In this document: positions 37,371 to 45,921 of the stretch, in pieces
Position numbering within the stretch: the stretch's first letter is position 1
Layout: every line of letters starts with the position of its first letter
Source: Deltaproteobacteria bacterium
GTDB taxonomy: Bacteria > Myxococcota > JACPTQ01
Length of the DNA stretch: 63,621 bases
Reading direction: 5' to 3'
Assembly: GCA_016192705.1 (NCBI GenBank)
Contig: JACPTQ010000007.1
Span: 1 to 63,621, forward strand
Translations under genes and position numbers: made by a program
The notes under the pieces: model-generated
Told to the model about the DNA's origin: nothing
The model's input: the letters and a program-made list of their open reading frames with translations, nothing else
The model's database searches: none

Positions 37371-38311
37371 TGGGAATGCCGTACGCGGTTGTTGGCGCGG
37401 GTTATTGGGGGCAGCGGCACGCGGATCGGGCGCGCGAGGTGGATGGGGTTGACGTCGCGTTCGTCGTTGATCGGGACCGGTCGCGGGCGGAGGCGCTGGC
37501 GGCGCGGGTGGGGGCGGCGGCACCCGATGATGTGCGGCGACTCGCGGGGCGCGTCACAGCGGCTGCGGTGGCGGTGCCGGCGAGTGAGCACCGGGCGGTT
37601 GCGTGCGCGCTGCTGGAGGCGGGCATTGCCGTTTTGCTGGAAAAGCCGCTCGCGCCGACGTTGGCCGAAGTCGATGCGTTGCTCGAGGCGGCGCGGCGGA
37701 CGGGGGTTTTGCTCCAAGTCGGGCATTTGGAGCGGTTCAACCCGGCCGTCGTTGCGGCGCGTGGCGTCGTGCGAAATCCGCGGTTCATCGAGGTTCACCG
37801 GATTGGTCCGTTTTCGGGGCGTGCGTCGGATGTCGATGTGGTGCTCGATTTGATGATTCACGACCTCGACCTCGTGCTCGATTTTGTGGGAGCGAAGGTC
37901 GTCGAGGTTCGCGCCGCGGGAGCGCCCGTGTTGTCGGGACAAATCGATATTGCGAACGCACGACTTGAGTTCGCGAATGGAGCGGTTGCGAACGTCACGG
38001 CGAGTCGCGCGTCGCTCAAGGAGGAGCGGAAACTTCGGGTTTTTCACAACGATGGGTACACGGCGATCGATTTTGCGCGCCAAGAAGTTGTGTCGGTCGA
38101 GCGCCGCATCGACACGCGCGGCGAGGTGACGATAGAGGCGCGGCTGCTCGATGTCGCGACGTCCGATCCGCTGCGAGACGAGATCCGTTCGTTTGTGCGC
38201 GCGGTGAAGGGCGAGGCGGCCGATGTGCCACCGCTTGATGTGGCGCGCGAGGCGATTGCGCTTTCTCAGCAGATCCGCGGAGATATCCAGCGTCGCCTCG
38301 AGAATTGCTAA
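37370..38311 (+). CDS. Gfo/Idh/MocA-family oxidoreductase
   Basis: 313 aa. An N-terminal Rossmann fold (GAGYWGQRHADRAREV) binds NAD(P); EKPLAP near 90 contains the conserved catalytic-site lysine. The C-terminal alpha/beta domain has LDLMIHDLDLVLDFVG, with the usual HDLD motif. Family members oxidise or reduce sugars and related compounds; the substrate cannot be told. The ATG at 37370 overlaps the stop of the selenoprotein gene (TAATG), so the two are translationally coupled. ATG 37376 is an alternative start. Confidence 0.85.
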   Translation: MGMPYAVVGAGYWGQRHADRAREVDGVDVAFVVDRDRSRAEALAARVGAAAPDDVRRLAGRVTAAAVAVPASEHRAVACALLEAGIAVLLEKPLAPTLAEVDALLEAARRTGVLLQVGHLERFNPAVVAARGVVRNPRFIEVHRIGPFSGRASDVDVVLDLMIHDLDLVLDFVGAKVVEVRAAGAPVLSGQIDIANARLEFANGAVANVTASRASLKEERKLRVFHNDGYTAIDFARQEVVSVERRIDTRGEVTIEARLLDVATSDPLRDEIRSFVRAVKGEAADVPPLDVAREAIALSQQIRGDIQRRLENC

Positions 38312-38341
38312 AAGGGTGGTGAAGGCGCCGACAGCCGACGC

Positions 38342-38791
38342 TTACGTCGCGGGGCGCAGCTTCTCGGATGAGAACACGCGGTCGAGTGACAAACGTCCAA
38401 CGACGCCGAGAGGCGTTCGCGCGACGGCCGTGAGAAAGCTCGCCGCGTCCGAGCCGACGTTGTGCGGAACGGTTTCAAACGACTCATCGGCGATCTCGAT
38501 GGTGCCGTGCACACTGGACGTGAGAATGCCGGCGACACGCTCACCGAGGCATGCGACGACGATTCGTTTGTGGTCGGGGATTTCGGCGGGGGGAATGCCG
38601 AGGAGCCGCCCGATTTCAAGGACGGGGAAAATCTCGCCGCGCACTTGAATGAGCCCGCGGATCGTCGGCGGCATCCGGTAAACAGGTGTGATGGGGCGAA
38701 GCTGCAAGGTTTCGCGGACTTCGGACACCGGGAGGATGCAGGTGGTGCGGCCGATCGCGAAAGGGATATAGGGCTTGGTGTCCGACGCCAT
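38342..38791 (-). CDS. cheW: CheW-like chemotaxis adaptor
   Basis: 149 aa. The CheW beta-barrel fold is recognisable: the N-terminal FAIGRTTCILPVSEVRETL, IRGLIQVRGEIFPVLEIGRLLGI (the canonical core), RIVVACLGERVAGILTSSV, and a C-terminal LSLDRVF. CheW couples receptors to CheA kinase. No receptor, CheA or CheY gene is next to it; instead it is divergent from a Ser/Thr kinase. The start at 38791 was chosen over a start 62 codons upstream because that extension overlaps the divergent gene. TAGAAT lies 8 nt before it. Confidence 0.85.
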   Translation of the reverse strand: MASDTKPYIPFAIGRTTCILPVSEVRETLQLRPITPVYRMPPTIRGLIQVRGEIFPVLEIGRLLGIPPAEIPDHKRIVVACLGERVAGILTSSVHGTIEIADESFETVPHNVGSDAASFLTAVARTPLGVVGRLSLDRVFSSEKLRPAT

Positions 38792-38799
38792 CGGGCGTG

Positions 38800-38825
38800 A
38801 TTCTAGCGTGGATCGCCGGTACAAT
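38800..38825. promoter_or_regulatory. Back-to-back -10 elements for cheW and the Ser/Thr kinase gene
   Basis: In the 42-bp divergent spacer, TAGAAT (minus strand, 38800-38805) sits 8 nt before the cheW ATG and TACAAT (38820-38825) sits 8 nt before the kinase GTG at 38834. Neither gene has a Shine-Dalgarno. The -35 region of each promoter would overlap the other promoter or gene, so the two are probably mutually constrained. Confidence 0.5.
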
Positions 38826-38833
38826 CGATTGTT

Positions 38834-40504
38834 GTGAACGCAGCGTCCGAAGCGGGGATTCGCGTTGAGCTCCTGAACCGAATTGCGGTCGGTGGGATGG
38901 CGGAAATCTTTGAGGGGCGTGTCATCGGCGCCGCGGGGTTTTCGAAGCGCGTCGCGGTCAAGCGATTGTTGCCGCACCTCGCCGAGAACGACGAGTTTGT
39001 CGCGATGTTCCTCGATGAGGCGCGTATCGCGTCACAGCTCACCCATCCAAACGTCGTGCAGATTTACGAACTCGGCCGCGTGGGCCAGGGTTACTTCATT
39101 GTGATGGAGTTCATCGATGGGATCGACCTTCGATCGCTGATGCGGCGCGACGAGTCGCCGATGTCGATTGGGGCCGCGACCGCCATCATCGCGGAAACGT
39201 TGTTGGGGCTTGGGTATGCGCACGAACGCTTGGGTGATGACGGTGAGCCGCTTGGCATCGTTCATCGCGACGTGAGCCCAGCCAACATTCTCATTGCGCT
39301 GGATCGGGCGGGCGCCGGGGTCGTGAAAATCACCGACTTTGGGGTTGCGAAGGCGCGGCAGAAATCGTCGCGAACCGTGGCGGGGCTGCTCAAGGGGAAG
39401 CTCGCGTACATGTCACCCGAGCAAGCGCGCGGGTTGCCCGTCGATGTGCGGAGCGATCTGTTTTCGGCGAGCGTGATTTTGCATGAGCTTTTGGTCGGGC
39501 GGCCGCTCTTTGAGGGAGCGACCGATTTCGAGACGCTGGAGCGACTCCGATCGCTTGAGCCGCCCCGTGTGGCGAAGCTGCGGAACGAGACGCCCGTGGG
39601 CCTTGATGAGCTTGTGTCGGCTGGCTTATCGCGCGATCCGGCGGGGCGACCGACATCGGCGCGCGAGATGCGCGAGCGACTGTTGCCGTTTGCGAGTGAC
39701 GTCGAGTTGGCGTCCGTGCTTGCGGGTGAACGTGCGAAACGCGGCGGATTGGGCGCCGCTGCCTCGGACGCTCAGGAGTCGCGTTCGCCGGTGCGCCCGA
39801 TCGCGGGTGCGCGAGAGACGTTGGTGTTTGCGCCTACGGTCGTGGTTCGGAGGGCGAATCGGATGTCGTGGGCACGCCTTAGCGCAGTGGTCGCTGGGCT
39901 TGGGGCTTTAGCGGCGATTGGGTTCGCGGTTTTTCCTGCCGGTCGACCTGCGCCTCGCGAGGTTTCGCTGGAGCCGTCGATGTCGCCGCGTCGCGAAGCT
40001 GCGACGGCGGTTGAATTGCCTCCAGACGTGGCTCGTCCAAATGAAGGTGTGGCGACAAATGGTGTGCGGACGGGTGACGCGCCGCGAAGCGCGTTGCTTG
40101 TGGCGGTGCGCGCGGGGGAAGGTGGTCGTGGCGCGGAGGTGCGTGGAGTTGCCTCGACGCCACGGGCGAGTGCAGAACGCGTGCGCAGAGCGGCGGCGGC
40201 GAGTCGCGGTGGCCGCGAGGCGCGGCGCGATGGGCTTGACGCACGGGCCGTTGGCGAGAAAATGGGAACGCTCACGCTGCAGTCAAAGCCTTATTGGGGG
40301 AAGATTTATTTGGATGGTCATAAGTGGCCGGGGAAGGCTGAGACACCCGCGTATCGAGTACCGCTTCCGGCTGGGACGTATCGCGTGCGCGTTGTTTATG
40401 AGCCCGAGAACCTTGAGGCGACGGCGATGGTGACGATTGTCGAAGGGAAAGAGACGGTGAGAGTCGTGTCGTTTCCGGTGCACGCCGAGGGAGCGGTTCG
40501 ATGA
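38834..40504 (+). CDS. Ser/Thr protein kinase with transmembrane helix and PEGA-like domain
   Basis: 556 aa, GTG start. Kinase domain (about 14-290): KRVAVKRLLPH (VAxK lysine), HRDVSPANIL (catalytic loop), KITDFGVAKA (DFG), GKLAYMSPEQARG (APE-like). A transmembrane helix (about 345-366, ARLSAVVAGLGALAAIGFAVF) follows, then an Ala/Arg-rich linker, and a C-terminal PEGA-like domain (about 477-556, GKIYLDGHKWPGKAETP). It probably senses envelope state and phosphorylates cytoplasmic targets. The stop overlaps the TPR gene start (ATGA). Confidence 0.9.
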   Translation: MNAASEAGIRVELLNRIAVGGMAEIFEGRVIGAAGFSKRVAVKRLLPHLAENDEFVAMFLDEARIASQLTHPNVVQIYELGRVGQGYFIVMEFIDGIDLRSLMRRDESPMSIGAATAIIAETLLGLGYAHERLGDDGEPLGIVHRDVSPANILIALDRAGAGVVKITDFGVAKARQKSSRTVAGLLKGKLAYMSPEQARGLPVDVRSDLFSASVILHELLVGRPLFEGATDFETLERLRSLEPPRVAKLRNETPVGLDELVSAGLSRDPAGRPTSAREMRERLLPFASDVELASVLAGERAKRGGLGAAASDAQESRSPVRPIAGARETLVFAPTVVVRRANRMSWARLSAVVAGLGALAAIGFAVFPAGRPAPREVSLEPSMSPRREAATAVELPPDVARPNEGVATNGVRTGDAPRSALLVAVRAGEGGRGAEVRGVASTPRASAERVRRAAAASRGGREARRDGLDARAVGEKMGTLTLQSKPYWGKIYLDGHKWPGKAETPAYRVPLPAGTYRVRVVYEPENLEATAMVTIVEGKETVRVVSFPVHAEGAVR

Positions 40505-42396
40505 CGCGGACAGGGCGCGGTGGAATCGCGATGGTCATCGCTCTGTTGGGGTTAACGACGAGCGGGACGACGTCGGTTGCCGCTGAGAACGCGGCTGGGC
40601 GTGCGTCACGGTTGTTTCGGGATGCTGGGGACCGAGCGGCGCGCGGCGACGTTGATGGCGCGCTTGCGGGGTATGCCGAGGCGTCGGCGGCGCTGCCCCA
40701 TTGGTATTTGCCGTATCTCGAGCGAGCGGCGCTCGGACTGCGAAAGAAAAAACTGACGCCTGACGCGGTGTTCACCGATTTAACGCGGGCCCTCGAGATT
40801 AAGCCCGATGCGCCCGAGGTGCATTTTTTTCTCGGACTTGCGGAGCGTGCGGGCGGCCGAGCGCGTGAGGCGCTCCGCCACTTTGAGCGAACGTTTGTTC
40901 TGGCACCGGCGTACGCAGGCCTGAAGGAGGCGCTTGTCGACGCGCGGGCGGCGGTTGCGCGACTCGCGGACGAGGAGAAAGCGGCGCGCCGGCAAGCGGA
41001 GAAGGCGGCGCGGCGACGAGCGGGCGCTCGGATAAAAGCGCCGACAGGGGGAATTTCAGAAAGCCCCAAGACCGAAACGCCGGCCGCCGAGGAGGGGTGT
41101 GGCGAAACGCCCGAGGCGCAAAGGACGCTGACGCCCGCTCCGATCCCCGCGCCGTCGTCGCTGTCAGAGCGGCGTGGTCGCGCGGACGCGGCGTTGGCGC
41201 TTGTGCAGCGAGGCGCGGCGTGCCTTGGCCGTCGGCGCATTGACGATGCGGCGTTCGCGTTTGCGCGCGCGGCGATGCTTTTGCCGCACTGGGTTGTTCC
41301 GCATGCGGCGCTCGCGGAAGTTTTGCTTGAGAACGACCGGTCACCCGAGCGTGCTGACGCGGCGCTTCGAGAGGTCGTTCGGCTGAAGCCCGATAGCGCG
41401 GGCCTCGAGTTTCAGCTTGCCCTCGTCGCCGAGCGGCGCGGGCGCCTCGATGAGGCGCGGGACCGGTACCGAGCCCTGTTGAAAAAGAGTCCGTCGGATC
41501 GGCGCGTGGCGGAGCGGCTATCGATCGTCGAAACGGCGCGCGGGTTCGAATTCGACCCCGAGGTTCGCGGTGACGCACGGTCGGACGACAAGGCAGTTGA
41601 GACGAACGGACCCGGGGTGGGACCATCGATTGGAGTCGCGACGGAATCGACGAACGGCGCGGCCATGCCGATGGTCGAGCCGCCGCTGCCACCCCCGCGG
41701 TCGGTCTCTGAACGTCACGCGCGGGCCCGGGAAGCGCAAGCCGCGTTTTTGAGGGCGCAGGATCTTTTGCAAATCAAGGCGGCCGATGCGGTTCATTTTC
41801 TTCGTCGCGCGGTGCAGCTTGCGCCGCACTGGGCGCTTCCGCACGTGGAGCTCGGGATTCTTCTCGTGAAGCTCGGGCAGCACCCGGAACGGGCTGAGGC
41901 CGAGCTGGTGCGCGCGATTTCAATCGCGCCCGCGAACGCACTCGCGCACAGGACGCTGGCGCTTATGGCGGACGCGTCGGGGCGAGATGCGCTCGCGTAC
42001 GTCCATCTCAGGAAGGCGTTTGCGTTGGACGGCTCCGACGCGACGATCGCGGCGCGGCTTGCGCTGAAGGAGGTTGCGCGCGGAAATCGCGACGCGGCGC
42101 GCGCGGCGTTTGAGCGTGTCGTCGAGATCAAGCCCGATGACGCAGCGGCGTGGTCGAACCTCGCACAGCTTTACGAACAGACGGGTCGAGGCGCCGACGC
42201 CGAGCGGGCGCTGCTCTCGGTGGTGCGCATATATCCAAAAATCCCAACGCCGCTTCTTGAGCTCGGACGGTTTTATGAGCGGCAGCGCGATTTTGTGAAG
42301 GCGAAGCGCGCGTTCGCGGATGCCGCGCGACTCGACAAATCGAAACCGACGCCAGTGAAACCGCGTAAAAAGCGCGCGATGCGACCGCTCCGGTAA
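40501..42396 (+). CDS. TPR-repeat protein partnering the Ser/Thr kinase
   Basis: 631 aa. Signal peptide-like N terminus (MVIALLGLTTSGTTSVAAE). Three blocks of TPR-type helices: about 30-160 (DGALAGYAEASAALPHWYLPYLERAALGL), about 225-345 and about 410-600 (AAAWSNLAQLYEQTGRGADAERALLSVV). Charged linkers with coiled-coil character separate them. TPRs bind partner proteins. It starts in the stop of the kinase gene, so it is probably its scaffold or substrate, an inference. It ends 9 bp from the convergent zinc-ribbon gene. Confidence 0.8.
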   Translation: MTRTGRGGIAMVIALLGLTTSGTTSVAAENAAGRASRLFRDAGDRAARGDVDGALAGYAEASAALPHWYLPYLERAALGLRKKKLTPDAVFTDLTRALEIKPDAPEVHFFLGLAERAGGRAREALRHFERTFVLAPAYAGLKEALVDARAAVARLADEEKAARRQAEKAARRRAGARIKAPTGGISESPKTETPAAEEGCGETPEAQRTLTPAPIPAPSSLSERRGRADAALALVQRGAACLGRRRIDDAAFAFARAAMLLPHWVVPHAALAEVLLENDRSPERADAALREVVRLKPDSAGLEFQLALVAERRGRLDEARDRYRALLKKSPSDRRVAERLSIVETARGFEFDPEVRGDARSDDKAVETNGPGVGPSIGVATESTNGAAMPMVEPPLPPPRSVSERHARAREAQAAFLRAQDLLQIKAADAVHFLRRAVQLAPHWALPHVELGILLVKLGQHPERAEAELVRAISIAPANALAHRTLALMADASGRDALAYVHLRKAFALDGSDATIAARLALKEVARGNRDAARAAFERVVEIKPDDAAAWSNLAQLYEQTGRGADAERALLSVVRIYPKIPTPLLELGRFYERQRDFVKAKRAFADAARLDKSKPTPVKPRKKRAMRPLR

Positions 42397-42405
42397 CGGC
42401 GCGCG

Positions 42406-43890
42406 TCAACGACTGAGCGCGCGGTACTTATCCATCGCCTTTTTCGCGGCCTCGTCGTTACCAAGCGCTTGCTGCGCGCGAGCTTCTCCGAGATACGCCT
42501 CCGGCATATTCTTATAGGTCTCTTGCAGCTCTCGAAACTCGACGAGGGCCCGCTGCGGATTCGTCTTTAGAAAACTGTTCGCGCGCGCGAGAAGATCTTG
42601 GCGCCTGAACTTCTCGTTGATTCGCGCCGCTTCTTTTTTTCGACCCGTCGCGTCGTAAGCCTTCGCGAGCAGCTTGAGGAGACCTCGGTTGTTGTGAATC
42701 GACGCCTTTGCAAACTCGAGGAAGCGCACGACGTCAGACCACTGTTTGATCTCGGCGAGTTTTTTTGCCGCGTCGAAGGCCTTGTGCGCGTCCTTGGGAA
42801 TGGGAAGCTCGGGCGGGCCCGTGCGGGACACGACTCCGGCGTCGGCTGCGTCGGCGAGTTGCGCGCGCAGGCCTCCGTCGAGGCTCTTGGTGGCACCCGC
42901 ATCGGCGGCAAGTGACAGACCGGCGTCCGTCGCCGCCACGAGTGGAACACCCGGTTGCGTTGCACGCTGCCCGGCGTCGTCCAACGCTCCCACGGTCCGC
43001 ACGCGTTGCCCCGCGCGTGCGTCGTTTCCGGCTGTCCTTGCGACCGCCGTTGGGCGGGCTTGGTGCTTGGGTGGCTTTGGGTCGAGCCACGGGAAAACGG
43101 ACGACAAGTCGGCAACGTCCGTGAAGTGAAGAACATGCGCGCCAACAGCGGAGCCAGCGACGAAGCCAAGAAAAAGCACGGCCCACGTTTTTTTTTGTTT
43201 GCGGTCAGCCTTTTTCTTAAGACCGATTTTCCCGGAGACTGCGATTACCGCGCCCGGTGGGGGCGTGGGAATGCTGGGCGCGACGAGCGGCTTTGAGCCG
43301 AGGTCGGCGAGAACAGGTCGAGCCGGTGGCGTTGCAACGTCCGACAAAGCCGCAACACCTTTCCACGTCACGTTGTCGCGGCTGACTTGATAACCTTCGG
43401 TGTCGTTCCGACCGTGGAGCCACGCCTGGAGTGCGGCCAGCGATTCGAATCGATGCGTCTCGCCCGACTCGGTTCGCAGATGCCACGCACCGCCCGTTGC
43501 CGTTGCGCCCGCGCCCGCAGCACCGCCAGGCGAATCGAGCGCCGGACCCGACCTTCGCGATTGAATCGACGCGGGACGAACGGGTTCCTGCCGCGATTCC
43601 GGCAGCGACAGGTCATCAAAAAGTTGCTCGGCGAGAGACGACGCGCGCACGGGCGCGGGTCCCGGTGTCGGTGTTCGGCGATCGGAGTCGTCCAGTCCGT
43701 TCGAACTCCGTGGCGGCGGCGCGCCAATGGGTCGACTTAGCGGCGGTCCCGACGCACCGTCCGCGACTTGCGGTCGTTTCACCACGAATGCGGTTTGGCA
43801 TTTCGGGCAACGGATCTGCGCGCCTTGCGCCGGTATTTTTTCGTCCCGAACGCTATAAGTCGAGCGACAGCCCGGGCAGACCGCGAGCAA
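42406..43890 (-). CDS. MJ0042-type zinc-ribbon protein with GYF-like domain, transmembrane helix and TPR tail
   Basis: 494 aa. An N-terminal MJ0042 zinc ribbon (CPGCRSTYSV, then IRCPKCQTAFVV: four cysteines) is followed by a low-complexity linker, a GYF-2/DUF4339-like domain (WHLRTESGETHRFESLAALQAWL), a transmembrane helix (KKTWAVLFLGFVAGSAVGAHVL), an acidic linker, and a TPR-like C terminus (DAAKKLAEIKQWSDVVRFLEFAKASI). The architecture recurs in myxobacterial FrzS-like and AglZ-like signalling proteins. The start is TTG 43890 with AGGAGG 5-6 nt upstream; GTG 43905 is inside this ribosome site. Confidence 0.75.
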   Translation of the reverse strand: MLAVCPGCRSTYSVRDEKIPAQGAQIRCPKCQTAFVVKRPQVADGASGPPLSRPIGAPPPRSSNGLDDSDRRTPTPGPAPVRASSLAEQLFDDLSLPESRQEPVRPASIQSRRSGPALDSPGGAAGAGATATGGAWHLRTESGETHRFESLAALQAWLHGRNDTEGYQVSRDNVTWKGVAALSDVATPPARPVLADLGSKPLVAPSIPTPPPGAVIAVSGKIGLKKKADRKQKKTWAVLFLGFVAGSAVGAHVLHFTDVADLSSVFPWLDPKPPKHQARPTAVARTAGNDARAGQRVRTVGALDDAGQRATQPGVPLVAATDAGLSLAADAGATKSLDGGLRAQLADAADAGVVSRTGPPELPIPKDAHKAFDAAKKLAEIKQWSDVVRFLEFAKASIHNNRGLLKLLAKAYDATGRKKEAARINEKFRRQDLLARANSFLKTNPQRALVEFRELQETYKNMPEAYLGEARAQQALGNDEAAKKAMDKYRALSR

Positions 43891-43993
43891 AGAGAACCTC
43901 CTCACCCTGACATCAAAAACGCGACTCCAGTGTAAACAGGTCTGCGCTGCGTCGCAATTCGACGAACGAACGTCTTAAACATCGCGTTTGCGT

Positions 43994-45205
43994 TTACGAT
44001 TGGACCGATAAAACGGCCGGTAGCTCAACGACGACACGGGTGCCGGTCTGCGCCGAATTGTCGGAGCTTCCAGGGTTTTCCGCCCAAATCTCGCCGTGGT
44101 GCGCGTCGACGATGCGGCGTGCGATCGACAGCCCAATCCCAGCGCCGTCAAACCGGCGCGTCGTTGAGCCGTCCACTTGATAAAAGAGGTCGAACACGCG
44201 GTCGAGCTCGGCGCTCGGAATGCCGATGCCGCTGTCTTCAAACGAGAATCGCACGCGGTTGTCGACCGACTCGGCGCGAATGCGCACGCGACCGCCGGGC
44301 GGCGTGAATTTCGCGGCGTTGTGAAGAATCTGTTGAAACACTTGAACGAGGAGCGCCTGGTCGCCATCAATCGCCAAGTTTTCCGGGATTTCACATTCAA
44401 GGGAAATCCCCTTCGACTCGAAATCGTGCCCGACGAGCTTTCTTGATTCTGCGACAACGGCGGCCACCGGAAGGCTCTCGTGTTTGAGGTGAATGTTCCC
44501 GAGTTGGATGCGCGTGACCGAGAGCAAGTTGTTGATGAGAAGCTGCAATCGGTGGACGGCGCTCGAAATCCCGTCGAGACACTTCTCCTGCTTTTGCGTC
44601 AAAGTTCCCATTTGGCGATTGCGGATGATTTTGAGATAGCCGACGAGTGGGGTGAGCGGCGTCGCAAGCTCGTGTGTGACGTTCTGGACGAACTGGTTCT
44701 TGAGGCGATCGAGCTCTTCGAGTTGCTCGTTGGCGCGAATCAGCTCGGAGACTTTTTGCTCGAGCTTTTCGACGAGTGTCTTGTTGTAACGGCGAAGCGT
44801 GTCGCGCTCGACCGCGCTGTCGACCGAATCGTGGCGGCCATCAAGGTACGTTTGGATGAGCGCCGGGAACGAATCGATGTCGATCGGTTTTTCTATGAAG
44901 CCGTCGCAACCCGCGGTGAGCGACAGGTCGCGATCGCCGGATGCCGTGAGCGCGATGATCGGCGTCTTCGTGAAGTTGTTGTCCAGGCGGATGCGCGTCG
45001 CGACCTCGTAACCGTCCATGTCGGGCAAGTTGAGGTCGACGAGGATGAGGTCGGGGCGACGGGACAGCGCGGTCTGAATGCCGGTCATTCCCGAAATTGC
45101 GGTGACGACGTCAAACCCGCGGCGCGTCAGCACGGCGCGCACGAGCTCTCGGTTTTCGCGGCTGTCTTCGATGTAAAGAACCGTTTGTCGCGACATGGCC
45201 GTCAT
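43994..45205 (-). CDS. Receiver-histidine kinase hybrid
   Basis: 403 aa. An N-terminal receiver domain (phosphoacceptor Asp in LILVDLNLPDMDG, Lys in ALTASGD region) is followed by a coiled coil (KLEQKVSELIRANEQLEELDRLKN), the HisKA H-box (FVQNVTHELATPLTPLVGYL, phosphorylatable His) and HATPase_c with the N box (HNAAKFTPPGG), G1 (EDSGIGIP) and G2 (GAGIGLSIARR). No membrane helix; it is cytoplasmic. The ATG at 45205 is used because TATACT lies 8 nt upstream; the ATG at 45196 is an alternative. It is near, but not adjacent to, the NtrC-type regulator. Confidence 0.88.
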   Translation of the reverse strand: MTAMSRQTVLYIEDSRENRELVRAVLTRRGFDVVTAISGMTGIQTALSRRPDLILVDLNLPDMDGYEVATRIRLDNNFTKTPIIALTASGDRDLSLTAGCDGFIEKPIDIDSFPALIQTYLDGRHDSVDSAVERDTLRRYNKTLVEKLEQKVSELIRANEQLEELDRLKNQFVQNVTHELATPLTPLVGYLKIIRNRQMGTLTQKQEKCLDGISSAVHRLQLLINNLLSVTRIQLGNIHLKHESLPVAAVVAESRKLVGHDFESKGISLECEIPENLAIDGDQALLVQVFQQILHNAAKFTPPGGRVRIRAESVDNRVRFSFEDSGIGIPSAELDRVFDLFYQVDGSTTRRFDGAGIGLSIARRIVDAHHGEIWAENPGSSDNSAQTGTRVVVELPAVLSVQS

Positions 45206-45213
45206 CCAAGCGC

Positions 45214-45219
45214 AGTATA
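45214..45219 (-). promoter_or_regulatory. -10 (TATACT, extended) 8 nt before the hybrid kinase start
   Basis: TG-T-TATACT on the minus strand, 8 nt before the ATG at 45205, with no Shine-Dalgarno between. Confidence 0.5.
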
Positions 45220-45294
45220 ACACGCGGCGGTGTTGACCTTTAACGACGCTTCAACGAACATGCGCCGTGTGAAACAGAACGGGATGCGGAACAA

Positions 45295-45921
45295 ATGACG
45301 AGACATCGGTCCGAAGAAGAGCGGCGCACGCAGATTTTGGGTGCGGCGCGCAAGGCGTTTATTCGACGCGGGTATTTTTCGACGTCGGTCGAGGATATTG
45401 CGGATGTTGCGGGGTTGTCGAAGGGCGGAATTTATTTTCGTTTTAAGGCAAAGGGCGACATCATGAAGTCGATCGTCGACGGCGAATATGGGCAGTCGAT
45501 GACGTTTTTTAAGTCGATCGTGAACTCAACCGACACCGCGCGGCAAAAGATCGAGTTGCTGACGACTTTCTTTGTGCAGGCGTTTGTTTCGGATAAAGAC
45601 TCGCCCCGGTTCTCGCTGGTGCGGACCGAGTGTGCGCTTCGCGACGACAAATTGCGACGCGCGCTCCTCAAGATGCAGCGGCAGTACATCGACAGCATGG
45701 TGACAATCCTCGAGGCCGGCGTGGCGAGCGGCGAGTTTCGAAAGGTCGACATGGAGCCGACCGCCATCGTGCTGAAAGCCATCATGGACGGCATTGAGGG
45801 GGCACTTGCGCTCGGGCTCGAAGTCGATCCGACGCGGCTTGTGAAAGCGGGGCTCGAGCTGGTCGTGCATGGGCTCGGGGTCGAGACGGACAGCGAGGCC
45901 AAGGTAACGGCGAAACGTTAG
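45295..45921 (+). CDS. TetR/AcrR-family transcriptional regulator
   Basis: 208 aa. The N-terminal helix-turn-helix is typical (ILGAARKAFIRRGYFSTSVEDIADVAGLSKGGIYFRFKAKGDIM). The C-terminal ligand-binding half is helical and family-specific. Such proteins usually repress their own or neighbouring genes and respond to small hydrophobic ligands. It ends with a TTAG shared with the NtrC-type gene stop (4-bp overlap). The regulated genes cannot be deduced; no efflux pump is adjacent. Confidence 0.88.
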   Translation: MTRHRSEEERRTQILGAARKAFIRRGYFSTSVEDIADVAGLSKGGIYFRFKAKGDIMKSIVDGEYGQSMTFFKSIVNSTDTARQKIELLTTFFVQAFVSDKDSPRFSLVRTECALRDDKLRRALLKMQRQYIDSMVTILEAGVASGEFRKVDMEPTAIVLKAIMDGIEGALALGLEVDPTRLVKAGLELVVHGLGVETDSEAKVTAKR

